A stretch of DNA of 38,373 nucleotides from JBCCGE01 sp039029455 (GTDB lineage: Bacteria; Pseudomonadota; Gammaproteobacteria; Arenicellales; Poriferihabitantaceae): positions 1 through 38,373 of the forward strand of contig JBCCGE010000028.1 of the NCBI GenBank assembly GCA_039029455.1. The letters run 5' to 3'. Shown here one piece after another: positions 1-6,961 of the stretch (position 1 is its first letter; every line of letters begins with the position of its first letter). The translations under genes and the position numbers were made by a program. The notes under the pieces are model-generated. The model saw only the letters and a program-made list of their open reading frames with translations. It had not been told where the DNA came from and ran no database searches.

Positions 1-2
1 AG

Positions 3-767
3 TACGCCGACACAGACCTGGCAATCCATTTCCGTCAGCCTACGATTCACGCCATGGTTCTGTTTGTTTCCGAGCAAACCAGTATTGCACGGCAACTGCA
101 TCGGGGCGTCGAAATTGCCGAGCAAAACCAGAAATTTGACGAGACCGGTGTCGGAAAACCGCAGGAAATTCGCGACACCGATGTCGATCCTGCCAGCGCC
201 GCCAAGCGCTACCGTATCTTCAAGGAACAGACCTGGGACGCGCTGCAGTCACTGAAAGAGATATATCACTATCACTTCATTCACGCTGAAGGTGACATTC
301 GAGATGTGGAGGCGAACATCCTCGAGGAACTTCGGTACCAGAGCTCGCTTGAACTTGATCCCAGAACATACGACCGAGTCCGCAGTATTCCGGTTGCAGA
401 GGAAATTACGATTCACGCGCGCCAGGAACTCGTTAAACGGCTGGACAGCTACGCACTTCATCACTCTGATCTGTTTGACGCTGTAATCGGCCTGGTCGAA
501 GAAAAGATGATGCCGGAAATTAAACGACACGCACTTACCGGTATGGCCAGGATAAGTACCGAGGACGCTGTCTTTGATGACCCGCTGGCATCATCCATGT
601 TGATCGATGTTTTCTCCGAGCGAGGGTACACCGCAATGATCGACACGCAGATCAATCGAATCCCACAACGGGTTGATCCGGAATCGGGAAACATCGAATA
701 CCTGGAACTGTCTGTATATCGAATCCAGATTGGGTTCGAGGGATCTTCGATACGGCGTGGTCGATAA
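3..767 (+). CDS. Unrecognised protein, 5' truncated by the window edge
   Basis: The reading frame is open from the first complete codon at position 3, so the true start is probably outside the window; the first ATG is at 54, about 17 codons in. From that ATG 237 residues are visible. The protein is charged and mostly helical-looking, with no signal peptide and no membrane segment, which suggests a soluble cytoplasmic protein. I see no family motif I can name. Histidine/tyrosine-rich and acidic patches (for example YHYHFIHAEGD at about residues 71-81) stand out but identify nothing. It converges with the glutaredoxin gene and ends just before a shared terminator. It is likely real because it is the longest frame here, has no competing gene on either strand and stops neatly before a terminator. 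Function unknown. Confidence 0.6.
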   Translation, partial: YADTDLAIHFRQPTIHAMVLFVSEQTSIARQLHRGVEIAEQNQKFDETGVGKPQEIRDTDVDPASAAKRYRIFKEQTWDALQSLKEIYHYHFIHAEGDIRDVEANILEELRYQSSLELDPRTYDRVRSIPVAEEITIHARQELVKRLDSYALHHSDLFDAVIGLVEEKMMPEIKRHALTGMARISTEDAVFDDPLASSMLIDVFSERGYTAMIDTQINRIPQRVDPESGNIEYLELSVYRIQIGFEGSSIRRGR

Positions 768-820
768 GGTTGCCTGCTGACAAAGACACGTAAAAAACTG
801 TTGCAGTGTCACAACCGCCA

Positions 821-850
821 AAAAAAGCGCAGCATCGGCTGCGCTTTTTG
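821..850. terminator. Bidirectional intrinsic terminator
   Basis: A perfect hairpin has a 7-bp GC-rich core (GCGCAGC, loop ATCG, GCTGCGC) flanked by an A-run on the left and a T-run on the right, so it reads as a terminator on both strands. It lies between the plus-strand gene ending at 767 and the minus-strand glutaredoxin gene ending at 867, and would end both transcripts. Confidence 0.85.
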
Positions 851-866
851 TTCGGTCAAAACCTGA

Positions 867-1181
867 TCAGACGTCTTCAGATTTGAGAATTTTTTGCAGC
901 TCACCGTTCTCGTATAACTCGGTCATGATGTCACAACCGCCGACAAATTCTCCCCGAACATACAGTTGGGGAATAGTGGGCCAGTTTGAAAACTGCTTGA
1001 TACCTTCACGCACATCGCTGTCAGCAAGTACGTCCACGGAAGCGAACGGTACTTCGCAGGCCTGAAGAATCTGCGCGGTGCGCCCGGAGAACCCGCATTG
1101 CGGAAAGTCCGGTGAACCTTTCATAAAGAGCACAATTTCATTGTTCTCGACAACTTCTTTAAGCTGTTCCTGAATACTCAT
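867..1181 (-). CDS. grxD: Monothiol glutaredoxin, Grx4/GrxD (CGFS type)
   Basis: This 104-residue protein has the hallmark CGFS active site at residues 29-32 (PQCGFSG), the upstream lysine K21, the cis-proline motif TIP at 69-71 and the glutathione-contacting GGCD at 81-84. Length and motifs match GrxD of Escherichia coli. CGFS glutaredoxins bind a [2Fe-2S] cluster with glutathione as a dimer or as a heterodimer with BolA proteins, and they deliver or store clusters. Here the gene directly follows ibaG, a BolA-family gene, 24 bp away on the same strand. That placement supports a BolA-Grx pair made from one transcript. It is the last gene of the mla-ibaG-grxD run and ends at the terminator at 821-850. 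Identification is very secure; the Fe-S role is taken from the family. Confidence 0.96.
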   Translation of the reverse strand: MSIQEQLKEVVENNEIVLFMKGSPDFPQCGFSGRTAQILQACEVPFASVDVLADSDVREGIKQFSNWPTIPQLYVRGEFVGGCDIMTELYENGELQKILKSEDV

Positions 1182-1205
1182 ACTTTCCTCAAAAAATCTG
1201 AATGT

Positions 1206-1442
1206 TTACTGATTACCGTGCTCAGCCGGCGTAAGGGTTTTCATCGACAGCGCGTGGATTTCTGCTTTCATCTTGTCCCCGAGCGCGCCGTAAACCATCT
1301 GATGTCTCTGGATCAGCGACTTGCCCTCAAACGCCGCATTGATGATGATCGCTTCAAAATGGGCTCCGTCACCGGTTACCGAAACCGTAGTTTCCGCAAG
1401 CCCGTTCCGAATCCAACCTTCAATGTCTTCTGGTGTAACCAT
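1206..1442 (-). CDS. ibaG: BolA-family protein IbaG (YrbA)
   Basis: This 78-residue BolA-like protein carries the invariant RH pair in RHQMVY (residues 46-51), the GDGAHF stretch at 24-29 and a second conserved histidine at 63 near the HALSMKT segment. Those histidines are candidate cluster ligands in BolA-Grx complexes. In E. coli ibaG also follows mlaB, but there murA comes next; here the monothiol glutaredoxin gene takes that place. It starts with ATG 86 bp after mlaB, a gap long enough for its own promoter (a TATAAT box lies 25 bp upstream). IbaG has been linked to acid stress and Fe-S homeostasis in the family. Assignment as IbaG rather than BolA rests on the short length and the mla context. 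Confidence 0.93.
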   Translation of the reverse strand: MVTPEDIEGWIRNGLAETTVSVTGDGAHFEAIIINAAFEGKSLIQRHQMVYGALGDKMKAEIHALSMKTLTPAEHGNQ

Positions 1443-1466
1443 AAGGTTAAATGTTTTGCAGATTCG

Positions 1467-1472
1467 ATTATA
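1467..1472 (-). promoter_or_regulatory. Possible -10 element for ibaG-grxD
   Basis: The minus strand carries an exact TATAAT 25 bp upstream of the ibaG ATG, inside the 86-bp mlaB-ibaG gap, with AT-rich sequence (TATAAATATTT) further upstream. No good -35 hexamer is seen at 16-18 bp spacing, so this would be a -10-driven or activator-assisted promoter. The predicted leader would be under 20 nt. Confidence 0.35.
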
Positions 1473-1528
1473 GCGCCGAAAGGCATTCGAAATATTTATA
1501 TCGTTGAGAATATGGTGGCAGAGCGGGT

Positions 1529-1864
1529 TTAATCAAGGCTGAGTGGCGATGCATCAACAAGATCCAGACCGTATATGTTTGACAAAGATTTCACCTCGTC
1601 CGAAACGCCACTGATTCCAGCATTTCCGCCAGCATTCCTCACCTGGTTTTTGATCCAGACTATGATCGCGAGACCGGCACTGTCGATCGCATGAACCTCG
1701 GCAACATCGATTCCATCGATAGCGGAAAAGTTTTTCGGCATTGCGGACAGCAGATGTTCTGAATGTGCCAGATCGACAGACCCCACCAGCGACAATCGGC
1801 TTTTGCCGTCCGGCTGTGCGAGCAGGTTCACTGCTCCACCACCCTTAGCGCCGTTACGAGCCAT
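1529..1864 (-). CDS. mlaB: Phospholipid ABC transporter STAS-domain subunit MlaB
   Basis: A 111-residue protein with a single STAS domain. The visible pattern is a short N-terminal strand (SRLSLVGSVDL) and the EVHAIDSAGLAIIVWI segment, equivalent to the conserved D-S-[AS]-G-L loop of STAS proteins. MlaB binds the ATPase MlaF in the cytoplasm and is needed for assembly and activity of the MlaFEDB complex. Its start overlaps the end of mlaC by 11 bp, indicating translational coupling. The N-terminus (about 12 residues, Gly/Ala-rich) looks unstructured. STAS proteins are divergent, so the assignment depends mostly on position at the end of mlaFEDCB. Confidence 0.88.
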   Translation of the reverse strand: MARNGAKGGGAVNLLAQPDGKSRLSLVGSVDLAHSEHLLSAMPKNFSAIDGIDVAEVHAIDSAGLAIIVWIKNQVRNAGGNAGISGVSDEVKSLSNIYGLDLVDASPLSLD

Positions 1865-2486
1865 AATTTTTTTCGTTGGTCAGCTTCATTGATTCAATGA
1901 GCCCGTCGACGCCTTTCGACCGAATAGTCGACCCATAGGTCTTGCGATAACTGGTCACCATATTCAGACCGGCTATATCCATGTTATAGATTTTCCATTG
2001 ATCATTTTCGTTCAGCATCAATGAATAATTGACCGGAATTCCGGGACCACTGGAGAGAGTGACCTCGGATTTTACCGTCGCAAACTTTTTGCCCTTTTTT
2101 TCCTTAATGTTGGTGCTCGTAAACACCATTTTTTCTTTTCCGGTGTACTGGAACAGTGCTGTGGCGTATGAACCAATCAGCAACCGCTTGAATTCAAGCG
2201 CAAAGTCCTTGCGTTGCTGAGCGCTGGCGTTCTTCCAGTTCTTGGCCAGAACAAGCTTGGAAATCCTGTCAAAATCGAAAAGCGGCAGCGCAATTCGATC
2301 GACCAGAGCAAACAACTCACGCTTGTTGCCCTGCAATGAGGCTTTATTGGCAGTGAATTCATCGAGCAGCTCTTGCACCGTTGTTTCAATGGTCACATCC
2401 GGCTGATCCAGCGCATTTACGGGCTGAATAACAAGACATGCCGCGAACATACTAAACAGCAGTTTTTTAACTAATTTCTCAAGCAT
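1854..2486 (-). CDS. mlaC: Periplasmic phospholipid-binding protein MlaC
   Basis: This 210-residue protein starts with a signal peptide: a KLVKK basic region, then a hydrophobic stretch to about residue 25, with VNA-L as the probable cleavage site. The mature part is MlaC-like, most clearly the C-terminal WKIYNMDIAGLNMVTSYR segment (about residues 170-187) and the following KGVDGLI. MlaC ferries phospholipids through the periplasm between the outer-membrane MlaA complex and the inner-membrane MlaFEDB complex. The gene begins 60 bp after mlaD and overlaps mlaB. No mlaA is present in the window, which is usual because mlaA is commonly unlinked. Confidence 0.94.
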   Translation of the reverse strand: MLEKLVKKLLFSMFAACLVIQPVNALDQPDVTIETTVQELLDEFTANKASLQGNKRELFALVDRIALPLFDFDRISKLVLAKNWKNASAQQRKDFALEFKRLLIGSYATALFQYTGKEKMVFTSTNIKEKKGKKFATVKSEVTLSSGPGIPVNYSLMLNENDQWKIYNMDIAGLNMVTSYRKTYGSTIRSKGVDGLIESMKLTNEKNYGS

Positions 2487-2546
2487 TTGAACGCAAATTA
2501 AAGTTTCCTGATCATTTTGACAGCTGTGGCGTCAAAATGATCCAAA

Positions 2547-3029
2547 TCAATTGTCCGAATCATTATCCCCGTCTCCACCTTGCCCCTGGCTGAACATAAA
2601 CTGACTGATCAGGGTTTCGAGCTGAATGGCTGACTGGGTTAAATCCAGTTCATCACCGGATTCCAGATACAGATCGTCCGCTCCGGGCTCGAGACCGATA
2701 AACTGAGACCCAAGCAATCCCGCCGTCAGGATGGATGCTCCGGTATCGATCGGTAAATTGTCATAGCGGTTTTCAATATCCATATGCACAACGGCGGCAT
2801 AATCCTCTTTATCAATTTCAATCGCTGTCACCCGGCCGATGCGAACCCCGCCAACCATTACGGGTGCTTTCACGTTGAGCCCACCCACGTTTTCAAACTT
2901 GGCCGTAATTCGATAACTGTCGGAACTGCCGGAACCTGCGCTGCTCACCTGCACAGCAAGCATCACAAGCGCCGCAATACCCAGCAAAAGAAAAACACCG
3001 ACCCAGATTTCAAGACTTCTTCGTTGCAA
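2547..3029 (-). CDS. mlaD: Phospholipid ABC transporter substrate-binding MCE protein MlaD
   Basis: An MCE-domain protein: one N-terminal transmembrane helix (VGVFLLLGIAALVMLAV) and the MCE fold with YRITAKFENVGGLNVKAPV followed by GGVRIGRV. I place the start at a TTG at 3029, directly after the mlaE stop, because a GGAGG sequence 8 nt upstream lies in the tail of mlaE and the product then begins LQRRSLEIW, as in other MlaD proteins. The longer frame back to 3161 would overlap mlaE by more than 100 bp and adds a non-conserved segment. The result is 160 residues, a little shorter than E. coli MlaD; the C-terminal tail after GDELDLTQSA is acidic and Gly/Asp-rich. MlaD forms the hexameric periplasmic ring on MlaE. 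Confidence 0.92.
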   Translation of the reverse strand: MQRRSLEIWVGVFLLLGIAALVMLAVQVSSAGSGSSDSYRITAKFENVGGLNVKAPVMVGGVRIGRVTAIEIDKEDYAAVVHMDIENRYDNLPIDTGASILTAGLLGSQFIGLEPGADDLYLESGDELDLTQSAIQLETLISQFMFSQGQGGDGDNDSDN

Positions 3030-3030
3030 T

Positions 3031-3813
3031 TTACAAACCTCCAAACATAAGCGCTGTGAGTATGTAGTCACCACCCAGAATTGCCAGCGATGATGTGACG
3101 ACCGTTCTGGTTGTCGCCCGGCTGACACCTTCAGATGTGGGCTCAGCATCATAGCCTTCAAACAGTGCCACCCATGTCACTACAAAACCAAATACGATAC
3201 TTTTGATGACCCCGTTAAGCACGTCATCAACCAGATCCACGCCATTTTGCATGGCGCCCCAGTAAACACCCGGGTCGACGCCGAACTGGCCATGACCGAT
3301 CAGATATCCCCCTACCACACCTACCGCACTCAACATCGCCGCCAGCAGCGGCATTGCGATCAGGCCAGCCACAAATCTCGGGCCGATGACACGGTCCATT
3401 GGATTCACAGCCATCATCTCCATCGCGGCGAGCTGTTCAGTGGTCTTCATCAGTCCGATTTCTGCTGTCAGCGCTGATCCGGCACGCCCGGCAAACAATA
3501 GCGCAGCCAGCACCGGCCCAAGCTCTCTCACCAAAAACAATGCAACCACAAGACCCAGGCTCGATTCGGCGCTGAAATTTACCAGCTGATAGTAGCCCTG
3601 CAGTCCGAGTACCATGCCGACAAAAAGTCCGGACACCAGAATGATCAGCATGGTTAAAACACCTACTGAATACAGCTGCTGAATAATCAGTCGCGGGCGT
3701 GACAGGGCACGCGCACTGCCTGCCAGCATGCGCCATAAAAACAACACATAGGCGCCTGATCGAGAGGTAAATTCGAGCACTCCGCGGCCGAGAAACTGCA
3801 GTAAGCCGGTCAT
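3031..3813 (-). CDS. mlaE: Phospholipid ABC transporter permease MlaE
   Basis: A 260-residue MlaE/YrbE-family permease with several hydrophobic helices. Conserved stretches include VSGLFVGMVLGLQGYY (about residues 60-75), FLVRELGPVLAALLFAGRAGSA (about 93-114) and EIGLMKTTEQ followed by AMEMMAVNP. These are family hallmarks. MlaE is the inner-membrane core through which phospholipids pass, paired with MlaF ATPases and an MlaD hexamer. Its ATG overlaps the final base of mlaF, and mlaD starts 1 bp after its stop, so the three genes are translationally coupled. Identification is secure. Confidence 0.96.
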   Translation of the reverse strand: MTGLLQFLGRGVLEFTSRSGAYVLFLWRMLAGSARALSRPRLIIQQLYSVGVLTMLIILVSGLFVGMVLGLQGYYQLVNFSAESSLGLVVALFLVRELGPVLAALLFAGRAGSALTAEIGLMKTTEQLAAMEMMAVNPMDRVIGPRFVAGLIAMPLLAAMLSAVGVVGGYLIGHGQFGVDPGVYWGAMQNGVDLVDDVLNGVIKSIVFGFVVTWVALFEGYDAEPTSEGVSRATTRTVVTSSLAILGGDYILTALMFGGL

Positions 3814-4679
3814 TATCGCTGCTCCAGATCAGCGGCGTAATCGCCCGCAGGATAGTGGTAACCCACCGGCCCATCGGGCAATCCATTGACAAACTGTCGA
3901 ACCTCATCCTGCTCGCTGTTCATTAGTTCTTCCGGCGTCCCTCCGGCGATAACACGACCTCCACCGAGAAGATAGGCGTAGTCTGCAATGCTGCATCCCT
4001 CGGCGATATCGTGGGTCACAACGACCGAAGTCAGCCCGAGCGCATCGTTCAAATCCCGGATTAAGCGCACGATCACTCCCATCGAAATGGGGTCGAGGCC
4101 GACGAAAGGCTCGTCGTACATAACCAGTTCCGGATCGAGAGCGATCGCCCTCGCCAGCGCCACGCGGCGCGCCATGCCTCCGGACAGTTCGGATGGCATC
4201 AAATCCCGTGCACCGCGAAGTCCAACCTTCTCCAGCTTCATCATGACCACAATGCGAATCAGATCTTCCGGCAGTCGGGTCTGTTCTCGGAGCGGAAATG
4301 CAACATTGTCGAATACTGTCAAATCCGTCAACAACGCACTGCTTTGAAACAACATTCCCATCTTGCGGCGCATCGCGAACAAATCGGCAGAATTGGGCGG
4401 TGGAACCGGGCAGTCATCCACCAACACAGATCCGGAAGACGGTTGTATCCTGCCACCAATCAGACCGAGCAATGTTGATTTACCACAGCCGCTGGGCCCC
4501 ATGAGTACGGTTACTTTCCCACTTGGGATCCTGAGACTCAGGCCGGAAAAAATCGGGTTCTGCCTGAACGAAAAATGCAGATCCCGGGTCTCAATCTTGC
4601 AGTCGAAAACCTGAGAATCCTGTGTTTCGTAAGACGGCTGACTCATGGCTTTTGTGAGAGGAATCGCAGAACGCGACAT
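3813..4679 (-). CDS. mlaF: Phospholipid ABC transporter ATP-binding protein MlaF
   Basis: A complete ABC ATPase of 288 residues: Walker A GPSGCGKST at 61-69, Q-loop around Q112, signature LSGGM at 165-169, Walker B LVMYDEP at 185-191 and switch histidine H223 in VTHD. MlaF powers phospholipid movement by the MlaFEDB complex at the inner membrane. It is the first gene of the operon; a promoter is expected in the 170 bp between it and the amidotransferase gene, but I could not point to a convincing one. An alternative start at M12 (4646) gives a protein closer to the E. coli length; neither start has a clear Shine-Dalgarno sequence. Confidence 0.96.
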   Translation of the reverse strand: MSRSAIPLTKAMSQPSYETQDSQVFDCKIETRDLHFSFRQNPIFSGLSLRIPSGKVTVLMGPSGCGKSTLLGLIGGRIQPSSGSVLVDDCPVPPPNSADLFAMRRKMGMLFQSSALLTDLTVFDNVAFPLREQTRLPEDLIRIVVMMKLEKVGLRGARDLMPSELSGGMARRVALARAIALDPELVMYDEPFVGLDPISMGVIVRLIRDLNDALGLTSVVVTHDIAEGCSIADYAYLLGGGRVIAGGTPEELMNSEQDEVRQFVNGLPDGPVGYHYPAGDYAADLEQR

Positions 4680-4848
4680 TGAGACGGAAGGGGTTACCAG
4701 CAGAAATGTAGTTTGTGGCTGCAGTCTCTGATTTTATCAGACAACCTGCCTCGGAATGCTGTCAGGATTCGACGCCGAGGTTGCAGCGATGCCAGCTCGC
4801 CATACGCAACTGAAAACATCTCGCTCGTTACCAGTAATGACTGAAACT

Positions 4849-5625
4849 TCATCCCGTCACCAGTTTATGGGTTCTACAGTGATTCTCTGACACTTCGATA
4901 AGTGTGGATGTTTCCACGGCTGTCCAATTGTCCGAGTTACCATCCAGTGGTTCAGAAGCAAGCGAAACACCGCCATTGTCCAGGTTTTCGGAACAGTACA
5001 GGGTTGGACAGAACGCGTCGGATGCATATCTGACGCCATAAAGGGTTTCTCCGTTCGAAAACACAAACACCAGTCGCAATGGCGCAGAGAGTGATAACTT
5101 TTTCCGCAGCCCTTCCAGGATTTCCAGACTCCTGATGCAGGCTGATACCGGACACTCTTCCAGGCCCTCGTTTAAAAGCAATAGAAAGAGCACCTCAGAG
5201 TCTGTGGTGCCGCGGCGCGCCAGATACAGCGAGTCCGACAGGACAGACTCCAGATCCCGCTTCACCAATTCAAAGTGTCCAATCTGACCGTTGTGCGCGA
5301 AACTCCAGTTTTTGTACGTAAAAGGGTGACAGTTTGAGCGCATCGTTTCACCTGTCGTCGAGGCTCGAACATGGGCAATAAACAAATGAGATTGCAACAT
5401 TCGGCACAGATTTATCAGATTTTCATCTGACCAGGCGGGCAAACATTCACGATAAAGTCCCGGCTCTTTCTGGTGTGAATACCAGGCGATTCCAAACCCA
5501 TCGCCGTTGAAACTGATTTTAGATTCCGTAGCTTCCTCGCTTTGTGACAGCAGTGAGTGTTTGGGAGCCGTTACGATGTTTTCCAATGGAATCTGGGGGC
5601 CGATATAACTGGCGATTCGACACAT
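4849..5625 (-). CDS. Class II glutamine amidotransferase (YafJ-like)
   Basis: The protein (258 residues) begins MCRI, giving the N-terminal nucleophile cysteine C2 after methionine removal, as in Ntn-type glutamine amidotransferases. Other motifs fit GATase type 2: NGDGFGIAWY at 40-49, HVRAST at 85-90 and the glutaminase HNGQIG at 111-116. Length and motifs match the stand-alone GATase_4 / YafJ family, which has no synthetase domain and whose substrate is not established. It is a single gene on the minus strand between the mla operon and the YjdF pair, with non-coding gaps on both sides, so it is probably its own transcription unit. Hydrolysis of a glutamine-like amide is family-based inference; the natural substrate cannot be read from sequence. 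Confidence 0.88.
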   Translation of the reverse strand: MCRIASYIGPQIPLENIVTAPKHSLLSQSEEATESKISFNGDGFGIAWYSHQKEPGLYRECLPAWSDENLINLCRMLQSHLFIAHVRASTTGETMRSNCHPFTYKNWSFAHNGQIGHFELVKRDLESVLSDSLYLARRGTTDSEVLFLLLLNEGLEECPVSACIRSLEILEGLRKKLSLSAPLRLVFVFSNGETLYGVRYASDAFCPTLYCSENLDNGGVSLASEPLDGNSDNWTAVETSTLIEVSENHCRTHKLVTG

Positions 5626-5969
5626 CTTCAGGACACTTTAATTAAGGTTCTTTGCGTTTGACCACACACAAATTCGGGACATGTGATGACGTATTCAGAG
5701 GCTGCAGGCAGTTCAGGTGCAGCGGAATTCCAGAGACACATAAAATTATTCTGTAAAAGAGGTCCATATATTCAAAACAGGTGATGTTCTCTGCTGTCCA
5801 AAGCTTAAAATGGTGGTAACGACAACGATCGGCGAATTATTGCTCACCTGAAGGGTTTATTGTGAGCAAATTGCGGGTTGTAAGCATTCGGTAATGTCAC
5901 CAGAAATCCATTGCCATCTGAATCGCAACAAGCCTGGAGAGATCAACACAAACTCAAACCGGGATCTAA
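5626..5969. other. Intergenic region with an 8-bp dyad
   Basis: These 344 bp lie upstream of the amidotransferase gene and downstream of the small membrane-protein gene. No gene is supported. The clearest structure is an inverted repeat TTGCTCAC (5840-5847) / GTGAGCAA (5862-5869) with a 14-nt spacer. No T-run follows it on either strand, so a terminator is unlikely; an operator or a weak mRNA hairpin is possible. Confidence 0.5.
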
Positions 5970-6266
5970 CTATCGCCTGCGTCCGTAAGGAAACGCAAAC
6001 CCGAGCAGCAGAAACAGTATATAGGCGAGCAGCACAAAAAAGGTATGGACGAGCAGGTTGTGCCCATTCACCAGATGATAAGCTGCCTGATATTGTGCAT
6101 GCACCGAAGAGAACTCAAAAAGTCTCGACACCAGTATTTCAATGTTGTCCTGCACATAAAGCAGCCAGTCTGATTTATTAAGCAGCAGATAAATCTGCGC
6201 AATCAGGGCGAGCACCGAGGCTAGTACAAGCCTCGAACCCAGCATTAATATTCTGAACACTATCAT
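5970..6266 (-). CDS. Small two-helix membrane protein, function unknown
   Basis: I take the ATG at 6266, which overlaps the stop of the upstream yjdF-like gene as ATGA, giving 98 residues. A longer frame back to 6353 would run inside the upstream gene. Two strongly hydrophobic helices are visible, about residues 8-29 and about 74-92, joined by a loop of about 45 residues with SDWLLYVQDN and many aromatic residues; the tail ends in basic residues (YGRRR). This predicts an inner-membrane protein with both termini on the same side, probably cytoplasmic because of the basic tail. No family is recognised. Overlap with the YjdF-like gene suggests the two products work together. Confidence 0.72.
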   Translation of the reverse strand: MIVFRILMLGSRLVLASVLALIAQIYLLLNKSDWLLYVQDNIEILVSRLFEFSSVHAQYQAAYHLVNGHNLLVHTFFVLLAYILFLLLGFAFPYGRRR

Positions 6267-6892
6267 GTTGTTTTGACCTCGAGCCGCGACAGTTGTTTGT
6301 CGTGTAACCCGGACAGAAAAATCAAAGCGGCAACAGCGCCGGTTAGTGCCCACATCATATCGGACTGGGTATCCCAGATGTATCCCTGGGTCCCAAGAAA
6401 GTCGTCTGCGGCGCCTCCACTCAGTTCAGCGACCCACCACTCCAGAAGTTCGTAAAATGCACTAAATGCGAGACATACTGACACGACAAAAAGCGCAAGC
6501 CAGTATCGTCCGCTAACGACACGATTACGAATGAGTATTTCACGTGCAAGAATTGCAGGCACAAAGCCCTGTGCAAAATGACCGACTTTATCGTAGTTGT
6601 TTCTGTTTTGACCAAACTGGTCTCTGATCCAGTCGAAAAGAGGAACCTCAGCATACGTATAGTGTCCACCGACCATCAAAATGATGCAGTGCAGCAGAAT
6701 CAGCCAGTAAAGCAGTGCCGTTAGGCGTACGCGCCCGTGGAGCAGAAGCAGAACCACAGCGGCAATGATCGCCGGTAATACTTCCAGCCACCAGGTAAAA
6801 CGGTCGTGTGGCCAGACAGCGGACCATGCAAGCACGCCAAGAAACGTCAGATTCCAGGCCCACTCCCCTCTTGAAAAAGAGTGCCGCAACAT
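6263..6892 (-). CDS. YjdF-like inner membrane protein (DUF2238)
   Basis: This 209-residue polytopic membrane protein has about five to six hydrophobic segments. The conserved features are GGHYTYAEVPLFDW (about residues 75-88), NNYDKVGHFAQGFVPA (about 98-113), FYELLEWW and the C-terminal GTQGYIWDTQSDM; these match the DUF2238/YjdF family. The conserved H, D, E and W residues lie near predicted helix ends and could bind a metal or lipid, but no activity is established for the family. It is the first gene of a two-gene unit with the small membrane protein and is divergent from the MoxR cluster, with under 100 bp between starts. Family call is secure; function unknown. Confidence 0.88.
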   Translation of the reverse strand: MLRHSFSRGEWAWNLTFLGVLAWSAVWPHDRFTWWLEVLPAIIAAVVLLLLHGRVRLTALLYWLILLHCIILMVGGHYTYAEVPLFDWIRDQFGQNRNNYDKVGHFAQGFVPAILAREILIRNRVVSGRYWLALFVVSVCLAFSAFYELLEWWVAELSGGAADDFLGTQGYIWDTQSDMMWALTGAVAALIFLSGLHDKQLSRLEVKTT

Positions 6893-6961
6893 ATTGAATT
6901 GCCTCCTACAGATTTCAACAACTCCGCAAATCCTAGCAGAAGAACACCAAGAACTTTATCT

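Noticed and set aside
3030..3161. Extension of mlaD to an ATG at 3161
   Set aside because: It would overlap mlaE by more than 100 bp with non-conserved residues; a TTG at 3029 with GGAGG 8 nt upstream fits MlaD homologues.
5894..6181. 95-codon plus-strand frame
   Set aside because: It is mostly antisense to the small membrane-protein gene, has no clear ribosome-binding sequence and no protein-like pattern.
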